The notes below the pieces were generated by a model. The model was not told the origin of the DNA, did not search any database, and worked only from the letters and a program-made list of their open reading frames with translations. From contig JAGYXB010001790.1 of NCBI GenBank assembly GCA_022495005.1, positions 248,001-312,000 of the forward strand: a stretch of DNA of 64,000 bases, given 5' to 3'. The stretch is from Rhyacophila brunnea. Its lineage: Eukaryota > Arthropoda > Insecta > Trichoptera > Rhyacophilidae. The translations under genes were made by a program, and so were the position numbers. Of this stretch, positions 11,543 through 23,965 are shown one piece after another (the stretch's first letter is position 1; the number at the start of each line of letters is the position of its first letter).

Positions 11543-12117
11543 TCAGTGGTAAGGACGAAGTCGGAAAATGGTCGCGCGATAATATTCGCTGCGTGTGAAA
11601 CGGACGTTAACGTGTTTTTGGTATACTTAATACGCAGTACAGAAAGCAATTAAAGAACCAGTTATTTTTTTGTTGTGATAAAATGTTAAAACACACAAAA
11701 GCTCTACGAATATCCTAAGTGACACAAAGCCAAATGAAGATAAACGCTTTTCTTCCTTTGATACGTTGTTTTGTTTGAATAGTCCCAAAGTTTGATTAAA
11801 AATATACGCAAAGAAAAACTCGACTGAAAGGATTATGTTTCAGGGTTAAAAATTAGGTGAGTGGCTCCGAAACAAATTAATATCATTTAGCAGAATCTTC
11901 TCGAGAGATTCTAAAGGATTTCTCGACAGAACGACGTTTAATGTTTAACTAAAAAGCACTTAGGCCGATGTTATGTTTTTACTTCAAATAAAATTTGTCA
12001 CTTGACGAAAATCATTTTAATACTTTCGTTTACTTGACAATACAGTACAGTCAGTACTGAATTTTGTGAAAGAAAAAGAACTTAAGTTAACTTTTTACCA
12101 TTTGTGTATATGCCCCT

Positions 12118-12408
12118 GACCGGGTGACAAATGTTGAAGTTCTCAATCGAATGGGGAAGGACCGAGAAGTTCTACGTAGTATCAAAACCAGGAAACTATA
12201 GTACCTCGGCCACATTATGAGAGGACAAAAATACGGCATTCCCCAACTTGTCATTCAAGGAAAGATCAATGGGAAGCGTAGCACAGGACGCCGCCGCATT
12301 TCGTGGCTTAAGAACCTTCGTGATTGGTACGAGTGCAGCTCCACTGAACTGTTCCGGGTAGCAGACGACAAAGATAAGATCGCCTTGATGGTGGCCGAAC
12401 TCCGCTAG
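12118..12408 (+). pseudogene. C-terminal fragment of a non-LTR retrotransposon reverse transcriptase
   Basis: The frame reads DRVTNVEVLNRMGKDREVL, then SIKTRKL, a TAG stop, and YLGHIMRGQKYGIPQLVIQG, followed by a GKRSTGRRRISWLKNLRDW segment and a C-terminus ending MVAELR. The RKL-YLGH-x-MRG-xxY and GRR-x-SWLK signatures are characteristic of the region downstream of the RT palm in a large group of insect LINE proteins (often labelled endonuclease-reverse transcriptase). Only about 97 codons remain of what would be roughly 900-1000. The palm with its catalytic aspartates and the endonuclease are missing. The clade is not assigned with certainty. Confidence 0.75.
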
Positions 12409-12430
12409 GGAATGGCACAATAAGAAGAAG
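12118..12430 (+). mobile_element. 5'-truncated LINE insertion with 12-bp TSD
   Basis: A 313-bp insertion flanked by an exact 12-bp repeat, GTATATGCCCCT, at 12106-12117 and 12430-12441. It carries only the end of a non-LTR retrotransposon ORF and finishes with an AATAAGAAGAAG tail rather than poly(A). The right duplication begins at the last base of the tail. The structure is that of target-primed reverse transcription with severe 5' truncation. Confidence 0.8.
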
Positions 12431-12467
12431 TATATGCCCCTCCCCCCATCAAGCCCAAAATATACAA

Positions 12468-12806
12468 ATCAGCGAAGCTATTCTTTACACAAGGCGGCTA
12501 TCGACGGTTAAAGTAATACATATTATCTATAAATAAATAATAATATAAATAAATAAATATATAAATATCAAACACCGATACCAATAAATAAATATCACTC
12601 TATCATATTTATGTATTGAGGCATTCAATTGTTACAATAAGTTAACCGTTTAAACTAAAAGTTAACACAGCCAAGAGAGGGGGTGATAAAACATAGCACT
12701 TTTTGACAGTTAGACGGTTAACTTATTGTAACAATTAACCGCTCAATACATAAATATGATAAACTACCGTGGATAGCCGCATTGTGTATGAATTAGCTTC
12801 GCAGGT
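12468..12806. mobile_element. MITE with composite inverted repeats
   Basis: The outer arms (AGCGAAGCT...CAAGGCGGCTATC at 12471-12513 and its inverse at about 12765-12802) and inner arms (CAATTGTTACAATAAGTTAAC at about 12628, inverse at about 12718-12740) are both inverted repeats. The left half contains an AAAT-type microsatellite (12529-12569). It is non-coding. It lies 27 bases from the LINE insertion. No target duplication is clear. Confidence 0.65.
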
Positions 12807-12868
12807 CTAATTTTTCTCGACCCTCGCGTTTCGGATTTAATCTGTTGAATGAAGATTTATCACAATCG

Positions 12869-13304
12869 TCATACCAGCCACTGCTGTATGAAGGCTTCTC
12901 CTTGATGTCTATCTACTCTTTTCAGTGCTTAATACTCCGTTCATAATCGGTCCAGGCCTGCGATTTCCTAACTATCGACTCGTGTGTCACCCGAGAACAT
13001 GACGTAATTGTGACGTAAGCCAATACACGCTCGAGGCAAACCGCCCAACGCACACGGCCCGCCATAGATATTATTATGCTGAAACACCTATTTGTGTATG
13101 GGTACAATGGATAACGCCAGTGTTTGAGTAGCGTTAATTTCTCGAATGCTATTATCACTCCGGTAGTACGTCACAATGATGTCATATGACGTCATGTCGA
13201 CCGGGCGACTTCAACTCGCAAGTTATAACATAAGGCCCCAGCGGCCCTTAGCAGCGATAATCTGTTTTTCGAGCGACGTGGCCTGTCCATCTCCACTTCG
13301 GCAT
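12869..13304 (-). pseudogene. RTE-like LINE C-terminal remnant
   Basis: On the minus strand, about 13304-13250 reads MPKWRWTGHVARKTDYRC, matching the KWRWAGHIAR-type motif that precedes the C-terminus in this LINE family, and about 12900-12869 reads GEAFIQQWLV followed by a stop. The region between is frameshifted. Five other fragments of the same family occur at 20026-20115, 26772-26939, 35499-35739, 52636-52795 and 61640-61715. RTE-clade identity is inferred from the GEA-x-x-QQW ending and (GAT)n tails of other copies. Confidence 0.6.
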
Positions 13305-13802
13305 GTCTACCATTTCGTTTTCGGTCTAAACGCACTACACCCAACGTCAATCTCTTCATAACGTGTATAACGTGTATAATTTGAACCTCTTTTTTACATA
13401 ATATTGGGACAAAGCTTGTCAAAAAGTTTCAGTTAATCTTACTTAATTTGGAAGCACTTTAACTGGCAGTATCTGTCATATAACAATTTGTTTATGGGCA
13501 CCTACATATTTTATAATATAAGCCAGGTATTGTGTTTAATGGATACTCATTAATAAAGATTATTAAATTTAACAGGTTAATAAGTTTGTAAAATATTTAG
13601 CATCGGTAGTTGGTTTTTAAGCCATGTAAATAAATAATAGATCGTAGGAGGTTATCTAAAATTAGGGATCGTCCAACACGAACCATGAAAATTGTTTACA
13701 TGACGTATTTTGTCATTCACAAGGGGAAATTTTTATTAGGAGTCATATTTATCAATTCGTACTTATTAGGTTATAATAGTAGTTAAGGCTGGAAATAGGC
13801 TG
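13305..13802. other. no recognisable feature
   Basis: AT-rich spacer between the LINE remnant and the TTAA-flanked element. Nothing supportable was seen. Confidence 0.5.
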
Positions 13803-13806
13803 TTAA

Positions 13807-14338
13807 GATGCGCCATAAATAGTGCACATTAAACTTTGTTTAGTCATACGTATTTGTTTTTATTGAAACAACATTACAATTTACAGATAGATATGGTGAT
13901 GGTTAGTTTTTAAAAATCAATTAAACCCTGCTTAAACCAAACTAAACAAGTGTTGGTGTATTTTGGGCGATACGACAGAATTGTGCACACTTTTTCATTC
14001 ATAATTATTTATTTGTTTTCGTTGGATTAAGATTACATATTATTACACATATTGTTGGTTCATTACATTAAATTCATTAAGTGCTGCCTAAACCAAATTG
14101 TAATAGATAAAAAATATCATTTTATCTATAAAATATCCAAAGTTATCTATGATTTAATTGCATAATTTTAGTTATTTTATAGATAAACTAGTATTTTTTG
14201 ACTATTATTTATTATGGCTTGGTTTCACAGGGATTAATTGTGTTTTAAAAGCTAACCATCTGTAAATTGTAGTCTTATTTCAATAACAACAAATACGTCT
14301 GACTGATAAAGTTTAGTATGCCTTATTTATGGCGGATC
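13807..14338. mobile_element. TTAA-flanked long-TIR element, copy 1
   Basis: A 532-bp non-coding element bounded by TTAA on both sides (13803-13806 and 14339-14342). The inverted repeats are over 100 bp: the left arm begins GATGCGCCATAAATA and continues through ACGTATTTGTTTTTATTGAAA and AATTTACAGAT, and the right arm is its complement ending TATTTATGGCGGATC. The centre holds a second inverted pair (TTTATCTATAAAATATCC / TTTTATAGATAAAC). Related copies are at 54055-54563 and 46875-46976. The TTAA duplication fits piggyBac or Kolobok superfamilies, but no transposase is visible. Confidence 0.7.
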
Positions 14339-14342
14339 TTAA

Positions 14343-15026
14343 CTCATTTAGTGCTAACACCGCGACTGGCGCGTTTGGAGTCGTTGGCCATTAGATATAA
14401 TTAACGTGTTATTTAAATGTGGTAATTAAAAGGTTAGCAGTGATTGTGTTAATAGCCTACGTCCACCCTTCGCCACTGCGGATATAATATTATGTATGTA
14501 GAAATTCAACGGTATATTATTGTAAGTATCCATATTTGTAGGAATACAAAGGCCATTACGACTTTATTTAAGTGAGATAAAACATTTTTATAAGACTCGT
14601 TAAAAACAACAATGCCTTATTGGTAGAAGAACTATTATAAATGGTTATATTATTTAAAAATCGTAAAAAAACAATGAACAGCTTTTCGTTCGATTCCGCC
14701 GCCATTGTTTAGCTATTACCGATCGCGATGAATCGCCGAAAATAACAACGGTCTGATTTTCGGAAGCGGCAGACCATGCATCCTGACTGAATCCACTAAT
14801 TCACGACCAATCGATCGATCTAAACTCTGATAGCGACTCGAACGACGATAATTTAAAAACAGCGTGAAAACTTTCGCGGGAAAGACTACTGTATAAACGG
14901 AAGAAAAACGTCGGATATATTTGTTTCGATAACACAAGGTGTATGAGGCAATTTACGTCCTCAAACGGGAAATGATGGTTTATATTGTACTGGTTCTGAA
15001 TTCAGAAGCATGCTTTTTGAATTATG
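14343..15026. other. no recognisable feature
   Basis: AT-rich, moderately GC-richer at 14690-14900. Small frames here have no recognisable domain. Confidence 0.5.
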
Positions 15027-15034
15027 TCAATAAT

Positions 15035-15462
15035 CATGGCATGGGCTGACAGGTCTCTAGCCTAGGGGCCCAGGCTCCGAGGTGCCCGGCGTGACTGGTC
15101 AACCAGATAAATGAGATAAACACACATCTTAAATTTGGTAATAGTAAAAAAAGTCGCATTTCACTTCGGGGTTCTTACTATTTTAAAATACATGGTTGTG
15201 CGATGCAATTGTTGGTTGGTGCGTGTTGAACATAGTTATTTAATTTTATATTATTTATATTATATTCGATTTTTTGTTGAAATAGACGGATAAATTGTTC
15301 CACGAGACGGAGCGATAGTTATGGGGATTTTATGAACAGAAACGGCGCTCCGGTCCATTTCGAGCGCTGAGAACACCATTTGGAAAACGGCACTGTAGAG
15401 CGTCAGACTCCCTTTAACCTTAGCGATAGGTAGGGGAGCCCGCTTCAGGATTTGGGGGCATG
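15035..15462. mobile_element. hAT-like CATGGCC element, copy 1
   Basis: A 428-bp element with CATG at each tip, flanked by TCAATAAT (15027-15034) and CCAATAAT (15463-15470), a 7/8 match. It aligns with 29138-29543 and 54893-55659 through GCCCGGCGTG, GACCAGATAA, ATAGTAAAAAAAGTCGC, ACACCATTTGGAAAA, TTAGCGATAGGTAGGG and CGCTTCAGGAT. The ends in the other copies read CATGGCCCCCACA. The 8-bp duplication and short C-rich inverted tips suggest a non-autonomous hAT element. The minus-strand frame 15260-15466 is a shadow. Confidence 0.75.
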
Positions 15463-15470
15463 CCAATAAT

Positions 15471-16341
15471 ATACGAATATGACCAATATAGACGCACGAG
15501 TACAGGAAAAAACTGCACTTTTGAAGTAGAACACCAGACTTGAAGTCATAGTAGCTACTACAAAATAGTGATAGATTATTACATAAGTATAATATGCATT
15601 TTTATTAACCCGTAATTGCATGATGTTGCCTTTCACTAACAAACTATATTATTCTTTACATTTTTTGTGTGAACGAAATTTTTTTTAAAATTTACAGATC
15701 TCTCCAGTGAATAAAGTGTGCTGACAAAATAGTGATAATTTTTATTCACAGGTACCACTGTTTATTAATAATAATATTAAACATTAAATAATGTGATTTA
15801 TTAGTAAAGTTTTGTGTTATGTACGTACATTCAAGGGTTGCCATAATGCATTTAAGAGTTAATTAATTTACCAAGCGGGCAAAGATTCCATTATATTCTG
15901 TGCATTTAAATGCACATTAATCGCACGACGGTTTAAGTCTCAGACAGGTTCGGTGTGGTATTAATTATCAGAAGTAGGTATAAATTAATTTAATTATTAT
16001 GGAGCCTAAGAACGCGATACGTAGGGCTGCGTGACAAAGGCGGATGGTGAACGCGTTATCGCGAATCGAAATAACAATAAAAGACTCACCCAAATAAAAA
16101 CGACTTAAATCTACTGCAGCACAAGATGATTGTAGACTTACCTGAAAAAAAGAAAAACGTTATTAGAACATTGAATTCAAAAATTATTTATAGAAATTGT
16201 CTGGTAATCGGGATATTGCTTTGTTCTGTTGTCATCCTATTCTGATGATTCGATATTGTTACACAGCTAATTCTCAAGACCCCTAGCAGCATCAATGATG
16301 ATGTGTACTCTTATACATACCACGTCATCATGAATGCTCTT
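15471..16341. other. no recognisable feature
   Basis: AT-rich single-copy sequence. Nothing supportable was seen. Confidence 0.5.
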
Positions 16342-16610
16342 CCCACAGAACAGATAATAAATAGAATACCAATAGGCTATATTCAATACGCCGCATGTTG
16401 AAGCAGGCTTTTGAATGTGATACACTAACATTAAATGAGCGTAAATGTATAAGCCGAGAGCAGTTTACAGTATTCGACGTAAAACGTATTATTGACACGT
16501 GTGTACGTTTAACACGGATTCTTCCTTACTCGAGTCGGTTGCCTGCTATCGCCTTACCCGTTATGTATTTCAGTTCCCATTATTTCTAAGTTCCCTGGCT
16601 CTTCCTGTGT
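16342..16610. repeat. dispersed ~300-bp repeat (ACAGAACAGATAAT family), copy 1
   Basis: It shares in order ACAGATAATAAATAGAAT, ATAGGCTATAT, GAGCGTAAATGYATAA, CAGTATTCGACGTA and the closing TATTTCAGTTCCC...TTCCCTG with copies at 42490-42715 and 46612-46875. Each copy lacks different internal parts. Boundaries are approximate and no target duplication was identified. Non-coding. Confidence 0.6.
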
Positions 16611-16635
16611 GTAGGAGAGGACCCCATTTAGCGGT

Positions 16636-16981
16636 CGTGTCCGGAAACTTGTAGGTACGTATGCAGTTTGCCGTCCAACCTCTTCGGGCCGTATAGTACT
16701 GACATGTCTAAATAAAAACGGTTCTTGTCGATTTACGCTTTACAGGAAGCCAGCAGCAAACAAATTTTGAAAATAGCCGATATGCCGAATTATATGTTAG
16801 GTTAGGTTTTCATTCTTGAATTCATGAATTTTGCCAAAATCAGCTATGAAAATTGAAAAAAATTCATATTGAATCTAATAAAATTAGAGACCGTATAGTA
16901 TACGATCATCTCTTTCTGGTACGAAAGCTCACGGCGAACTGTGCCACGGTGAAATGTTTTACGTACAATCTACATGTAACC
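16636..16981 (-). mobile_element. MITE of the 9-bp-TSD family, copy 2
   Basis: A 346-bp inverted relative of 4557-4971, running from CGTGTCCGGAAACTTGTA to TTTACGTACAATCTACATGTAACC-type ends. It is flanked by TTTAGCGGT (16627-16635) and TTTGGCGGT (16982-16990), an 8/9 match. The central GTTAGGTTAGGTTTTCATTC and AATTTTGAAAATAGCCGATA segments are shared with all copies. The plus frame at 16853-17053 runs out of the element and is a chance frame. Confidence 0.75.
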
Positions 16982-16990
16982 TTTGGCGGT

Positions 16991-17856
16991 TGGGTGTTTT
17001 CTATCCTTGAGCCTTGGCTCTACCAAACGGAGTCATCCTCCTTTTACGTGTAGATACTTTACAACACATTCAAGTCCGTGGCTGTACCTTAAGGCATAAA
17101 GCCCACCAAAAAAGCGTTCGGTGCGCTCACTACTGAGTAGGCCCCCTTCCACCCGCGCATTACCCTTCACCTATGTAATAAGGGGCTCAAGGAGCACAAA
17201 ATAATTATTATTATCAGCGTCTCTCATAACAAAGCAATAAAAATATTATTAAATTTCTCGGGGCTTGTAATTAATATCGGACACGCAATAACTAAACAAG
17301 GAGTTCACTGTTCTTAAATAATGGCTTCTCGCCCGTCTATCGACGACGCTTCGAGGAGCATGATTCTGCTTGCCGTGTTCAATGAATGGACTACGTTGTA
17401 TTTTCGTTAATTCGTATCGCTGAGAAGCCAAAAAACGGTGACTCATGGGGCAGGCGGGCACAATGCGTCGTCAAATCCAATGTGCGCTGGCGTATTTGAT
17501 TACGTTGTATTTTCGATGATTCACATAGAAAATGCGCGAGCGCCCCGCAAGCCTGCTTTAGTGGACTTTATACCTAACTAATTACATCCAATCTTCACAG
17601 CTTCGATCATACAATGCAACGAGTAACTATGAGGGTCCTAAGTATGGCATAACTACAAAAATTCAAATGATAGCGACAAATTATTAACAATCTCTATTAT
17701 CAAATACATTTTGAACATTACATCAGCATACTCTCAGACCTAGCCAGATACAACGATCCACACTCGATTATCATTAGCTAAAGTCGAATTCAAATAACAA
17801 TTGCACGAAACGATTCAGTTACCGACTCGGTCGTGCTGATGCTTAATTTGATTCGT
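16991..17856. other. no recognisable feature
   Basis: Mixed composition. The minus frame 17249-17461 is arginine/serine-rich without a recognisable domain. Nothing supportable was seen. Confidence 0.5.
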
Positions 17857-18244
17857 TCATATCGTCGGTGTTTTGTAAAAAGGGCGAATCAACCATTTTG
17901 GCGAAATTGAGATTTTATTGAAAATACAATATGTACCCCACTAGCTTTGTGTAAAAACGGCGAATTTGTATCCCCACAGGAAAGTACTTAAAAAACGATA
18001 ATCGACTAAAATTAAATTAATTCAAAACACGAATAAAAAACGAATGTGACATATTAGGCCTTTTAAAATATTATATAATAATGCCTATTATAATGACAAT
18101 ATTCTTTCTAAGCTATATTATAAACTTGTTAGATATTTTTAATCATCCACAGGTAATAAATAAATAAATGTCAAAAGTTAAAAATCCTCCTGTAAAATAG
18201 CATTTTGGTTAATTCGCCCTTTTTACAAAACAAAGACGATATGG
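17857..18244. mobile_element. TIR element (TTTTGTAAAAAGGGCGAAT)
   Basis: Inverted repeats of about 38 bp: TCATATCGTCGGTG then TTTTGTAAAAAGGGCGAATC on the left, and the complement CTTTTTACAAAAC then AAAGACGATATGG on the right. The interior is about 310 bp of AT-rich non-coding sequence. No external target duplication is obvious. TA dinucleotides sit inside both arms at the same position, so a TA-targeting element with shorter TIRs is possible. Confidence 0.65.
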
Positions 18245-20025
18245 TTCACGCTCAATTTCTAGTATAAATTACAAGTAAACCAAGAAATATTTATTGGTCA
18301 GCTTGCTGGCAACACTAAACAGTTTCCCCACATATTTGCCAATGGAAACTATTTGGGATTACCAGGAACAAGTTGCTCATTATATTTACTAGCATATTAT
18401 TTTTGTTGCGTATCATTATTGCCTGTTAAAATAATGAATAAAGTCAAGACAGCCTTCATTTTGTAAACTTTAAAATTACATTATGTCAAAAACAAGACAG
18501 GCCACGCGCCACATTAATTCGCGGTTATTTCGGATATTTTCGTAAGTTCTCGGTAATCTTCGTCCCAACGGGAGTCGGGCACTGAAAATATGAATTATTC
18601 TATTCCGACCAAGACTCCATAAAACGATCCAAAGTGACATTTCACAATCGATGGCGATCGAGGCAGACGATCGCCGTGAGAATCTGATAATGTAATTTGA
18701 AATTCGTACCGACTGGATATATTGTGTCTTTATGTGGTCAAAAGCAATTTTTTATTCACGGGGGTAGATAAAAGGGTTGGGTGGAGTGGAGATGATCGAA
18801 ACAATTATTATAGGCTGGATCGCAAATTTACATGTGTAATTGACATATCGATGAGTGAATAATTGACTGCTAGTGACGTAAACGTTACTCGTTCAAGTAT
18901 CGGTGTAGGTTTATTGATATAGCTCAATAAAGGAACTGTTTTCAAAACTAAGATATTTTTATGGTCTTCTATATTAAATAAATCGAAATATGTATGTCTT
19001 CTATTTCCTTTTCCAACTTGGCCTTGACATTATAAAAAATACAAAGTTTGTTCAAATTACATTTCCTGCCAATTCCAATTACGAATTTTCACAACAGATA
19101 AAGTTTGCATATTTTGGATTCGATTTTAATTTCGTTTGTTTGACTTAGCTGTTTTCATTTTGACATGTTGTATGCCTAGATACAGATATTTTAATATTGA
19201 AGAATTATTGTGATGTTGTTAATTAAGATAAACATATTATATTGATTAATGTAGCGACTTCCTGCGAAGCCCCGTGTACTTCAGCCAATGGCCAATAGAT
19301 ACAATTACGTTTTGAATTCATAAAAAAGCCAATCAGCATAATGCATTGCAGAGAATAAAAAAAATACCCACTAACGAATGCTTTTACACTTTTTCCTGAC
19401 ATTTTGTAATAAAATTGCACACCGCGTAAGCATTTCACTGCCAGACGTATGATAAAATGATTAATATATAGAAAATCCGCCGAATCTGGGCAAAGACCAA
19501 AATTTATAGGTGCAAATGTAAGAGAGAAAAATCATATTGACGTGAAACAGGTAGGTACTTTATAATACAGTGCCATAATATATGAATACGTGTATTAAAT
19601 AAGGCTCTAAGTACCAAAAAGTAGTATTGCCTGTAGTTACAAAATACCGAGTCAGTGCAGTAAAATTTCATGAAGCAGAACCTTTTGAAAAATGTAGTTT
19701 TACAGTGTGAATCAATCACGGCAGCTTCTATAATTTTAGGTATTAAGAACTCGAAAGTGTCAACACACCATCGTCAGCTATTTTATATTGAATGCCATTG
19801 ACCACTACAGTGCTACTTACACCATTATAAATAAAACACGCCAACGGACTTACAACGTCGACAGGTTTAATTATTTTGCTGTATTTTTTTGACTTGCTTG
19901 AGGCACTTAGACTATAGTTGAAGTTATTGGCGTTGGTATGTAGAACATTTTTCTATAAAAATGTCAGTTTTAATTTTTTTGGTACTTAGCGCCTTAATTA
20001 ATACACGTATTCAATATCATCATCA
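18245..20025. other. no recognisable feature
   Basis: AT-rich. Several short minus-strand frames (19223-19438, 19504-19719) have no recognisable domain. Confidence 0.5.
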
Positions 20026-20115
20026 TCAGCCGGGGTCAATCCACTGCTGGATGAAGGCCTCCCCAAGCTTCTTCCAACTCTGTCGGTCCTGTGTCGTTCG
20101 CTGCCAAGTATTTCC
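20026..20115 (-). pseudogene. RTE-like LINE C-terminus, intact last 29 codons
   Basis: The minus strand reads GNTWQRTTQDRQSWKKLGEA followed by FIQQWIDPG and a stop, then a (GAT)n tail. This matches 26772-26939 (GNTWQRNVQDREKWNQLGE) almost residue for residue and marks the extreme 3' end of a truncated insertion. The rest of the protein is absent. Confidence 0.75.
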
Positions 20116-20250
20116 AATACACAATTACACAATAATTGTTGCATGTCTTATTTTTGAATTCATTAATTGCATATTAAGATAAGTTTATACTATTTTACAG
20201 TCATATTATAATACCTATTGAGGATTACTTGAAGTTCAGCGTTTTTATAA

Positions 20251-20434
20251 AACCATGTACCGATAATAAAAATACTTTATGCAGTCATCAAATGTTTAAA
20301 ATAAATATAAAGGATAATAAGGCTTCAAAATTATATAAATAGATTATCTACAACGTTTAAGGTATGTCCAGGATCATGCTTTGAAAATAGAAAAAAGCTC
20401 AATTTTGACCCACGCTGAGCACGTCCGCCCTTAA
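20251..20434. mobile_element. one end of the TTAA foldback family
   Basis: About 175 bases (AAAATACTTTATGCAGTCATC through GGATAATAAGGCTTCAAAATT to GAGCACGTCCGCCCTTAA) match the right arm end of the 59830-61221 foldback, including the terminal TTAA (20431-20434). The part upstream shows only short patches of similarity (ATGTACCGA), so this is a deletion derivative or a one-armed remnant. Confidence 0.65.
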
Positions 20435-20829
20435 TCGGTAATCATAATCACAATTAGTCATAAAAACGTTGTTGTTTCTTGGTGGAAAATAATATATCTA
20501 TGTACTTTACAGTATAAAGAAAATAACATACATAATATTAGTTGAATAGATTTATTTTTAGTAACTTTGCTCATGTTACAATCCTGTTACATTGTTTTTA
20601 ATTCAACATTCGAGCAACTTGTCACTAAGTACATCATACCTGTAATAAAAATTTGATTCAAGAAATACGAAAACGTTCTGTAAGCATTGTCATTTAATAA
20701 ATATGAATTTATTTTAAAATATAGTACTTACATTCAATTTATTAAAATAAAAAATGCAATAACAATTTTGGTCAAATTTCTAAATATATGGCGGCCTATA
20801 TATGTAGAATAACTCCGATGGCTATCCAA

Positions 20830-20990
20830 CTCAGCGCCAACCATGACCACATCCATTACATATCTCCAGTGAATACGATCCTCTGCAACCTCTCTCTAGT
20901 AAGAATCTAGCGTCGCTTTTTACACCCTCCTTCCAGAGCATCCATGGCCTCAACGCGCATAAATCGAAGTTGTATTTACATGAGGTGAAG
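20830..20990 (-). pseudogene. possible LINE C-terminal fragment
   Basis: Across one frameshift the minus strand reads PWMLWKEGVKSDARF and then REVAEDRIHWRYVMDVVMVG. The V-A-x-DR-x-x-WR pattern is common just before the C-terminus of insect LINE polyproteins. It does not match the two better-defined families in this window and the evidence is thin. Confidence 0.3.
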
Positions 20991-23927
20991 ATGACAACAT
21001 TCAAATTATCGGTTTTCGACAATGACCATTGTTTGTATTAATGTCTCTGACATGAACTGAACATGGCTTACCCAGTTACGTCTCATGATTTTTATGAAGG
21101 TAGAGTTTCCATTCATTCATCTGTATACCTGTTTCACCACACCCTACTTTCCTTTGAGGATTCGTATCTCTACCGCAGATTCTTCATCTCAAAGGTGTCA
21201 AATCAGACCACAATTAGTGCCAACGACTCGTTTCGATTGTAATCAATAATCAAATTATCTGAAAATGCTATTGACTAATCGAATAAGTAATCAGTACACG
21301 GCGAATTTCGATACCCGGTTATATTCAGGTATCCGTATAAAACGGGCACCTAATCCTCTTATACGCCAACAAAACAAATCTTATCAAATATAACGATATA
21401 AGCAATAAAACAAAAAGAACGTAATGCTTTATTGTTTACGAGAATGCTCCTTTATAAATATTATATTTTGTTACATCATGTATAGCCGATAGGGGCTGAA
21501 ATGTGAAGCGGGAACTTGACCTCTGTCTAGATACAAGAAGGCTTTTAGGTGGTACAAAAGTCATCGACATTCTACGAGGGTCGGCGAGAAAGGGGTGATG
21601 GGGTATACTGCCACCCCGCGGGACTTTCACTTCGAATGACGGTCAAAAATAGTTATTGAGAACATTGTAAGAATCAAAATAAAGAATTGACGATGGTTAT
21701 ATAATTTTGTTAGTTGACAATTTACTTTTATGCAATAAAAGTATTTTTGAAGACTCTTAAAAAGATTAAATTACCACGTTCGCTCCTAGAAAGGTAGTCT
21801 CCACAGTATGGTGGATATTTTAACACATTTTTTTAATGAGAAACGGTTGTTAGCGATTCGCTCGATCCATTATGTCCTGGCACCGGTACCTCTCTCGGTC
21901 GGAAAATTTGTTCACTTGTGAATTTGAGAAATTCTGTCGAGAACATTTTTTACCTCTCTCGGAAAATTTTACCATTGGCAAGTTTTAAAAATTGTTTTGA
22001 AACTTTCGACATGATACATTTGTATCGTTTTTCAGCATGTTTTAAGCTGTTTGAAGCATACAGGTATACGCAAGAAAAAGCCCGTACGATGGATGTGTTT
22101 TTTTCAAGCTAGATGAATAACGAAAAACGCTAGATCTGTCAATAAAAACAATGAGTTGTCAACACTGGTCGATGCCTATTTATTTACTTTTTACCGAGAA
22201 ATCAAATTATCATGAAATATTCCGTTTTTTTTTAAATTTCGGTTGTGGTCAGCAGCTTAACCTTTGATATTTTCATATACGATTTTTTGGGAAATGACAA
22301 TTCTCGAAATTTCGAAAAAAATATATTTTCAAAATTTTAGATTAGCCTGTTCTGATTATTTCTAGAGAATTTTTGAGACGAGATTTCTCGATCTCAACCT
22401 CTAATTAAGTTATAATACTTAAGAGTTAGTACTTTCCACTTACGAAATGTCGTTAGAAGCTAGGTTTTAAATAATTGTCTAGTATGGATTCTTATCCACG
22501 TCTTAAAAAAGGAAGAAAAATAACAATATAAGCATAAAGGTGTAAAAAATATTCTTCCACTTTGGTTCCATTCTTAGTTCACCATCACTTCGTTCAAGAC
22601 CAAAAGATCCGAGGTATTTTTTTATTAAACATTACGTGCGGGCCGAATAACGTAAACGGAATAAAAACATTTCTGTAGATTTTTTTTTCGGAGGGAAAAT
22701 AATTTTATAAACACTGCCCACGACGACAAAAGGACGGCAAATTCTCCTGAACGATTTTCCAATCGTAAAAATACAAGCTAGGCCCAATAGTGAAACTGCT
22801 GCGTATTCAGCGAGATTTGAAACAATACCAGCGTATTAATAATTTTGCAAAACACTATCTTGTCACCAATACAATCGTCCACGTCGTAATATTAACATGA
22901 AATTTAACATTAAATTTGGCACATATACATTTTGATACTGCAAACAAAGCTTAGGCTTGCACACACGTCCGGATTTAGTCTGGATTGTTAGGACTAGCAA
23001 CCATGTCCGGACATTTTGATTACAATATTTATTTTCTGAAATCTCAGTCACAATTAATCGAAAGAACGTTTTAATCTAATGAACCAGTAATGGATACGTC
23101 ATGACCGAGGTATAATACAGGTAGTCAGAGAACTATTAAACATAACAAATAACGGCAATTGGTAAAACTCTAAAAAGTAAATACGAATATTTTTTTATAT
23201 AAAAAAGATTCATCTGAAAAATATCAGTGATATTCAGCATCCGAAGAAACAGAAAAGGGCGTGAACATAAAGATGAAGAAGAACCATGCAGCCAATAATG
23301 ACGCCACCTTTATTAATATACGTATTCTTTTAGAATGAAAGCGGTGAGCTTTTATCTAAATGTGTTGATTCATGCAATTCCATCAGACACCATTTCGTCA
23401 CATCAATAACTAGATTTCCACTGTTTTTGAGATAGCTATTGAATATGATTCTACATATATTTCTCTGCAAAAGGATAAATCTTATGGGTACTGTATTATT
23501 TTTGTGTTTGAAAATATTAAATAACATTAAAACCATAAATGCATTAAATGAATAAAATAATAAATCTACAATACGCTTTCATACAATTGAACGTTATTTA
23601 ATTGTTCCCAATTAGACAAGCACGATTTTCCATTTTTATTTTAAATAATAATTATAGCCTAGATTTATGTTAATCAAGTAAAGTTTAAATTTCATTTTTC
23701 CAACAATGACCAAATCAGAGTTATCTAGTTATAGTATTGAGATGACGATTTGATTGAAAGCCGACAGAGTATTTTTGAATCTGACTGAGCACCAGTGGCA
23801 CCACTATCCTGAAAAACGTGTTTAACTGTACTATGAAGGTTTTTCGGAAAAATAAATTAAATACAATTTCCCGCATTTTGTTTAAATGTAAAATAACATA
23901 TAATGTTTGAGGCTTTCACGGTTCTTT
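20991..23927. other. no recognisable feature
   Basis: About 2.9 kb of AT-rich sequence. Around 21880-22400 there are several CTCTCGGAAAATTT/TTTCTCGA-type words loosely like the 58482-58969 element, but no boundaries can be drawn. Confidence 0.45.
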
Positions 23928-23965
23928 TTTATCGTAGTATATTCTTGGGTTTTCACCGTGGATAT

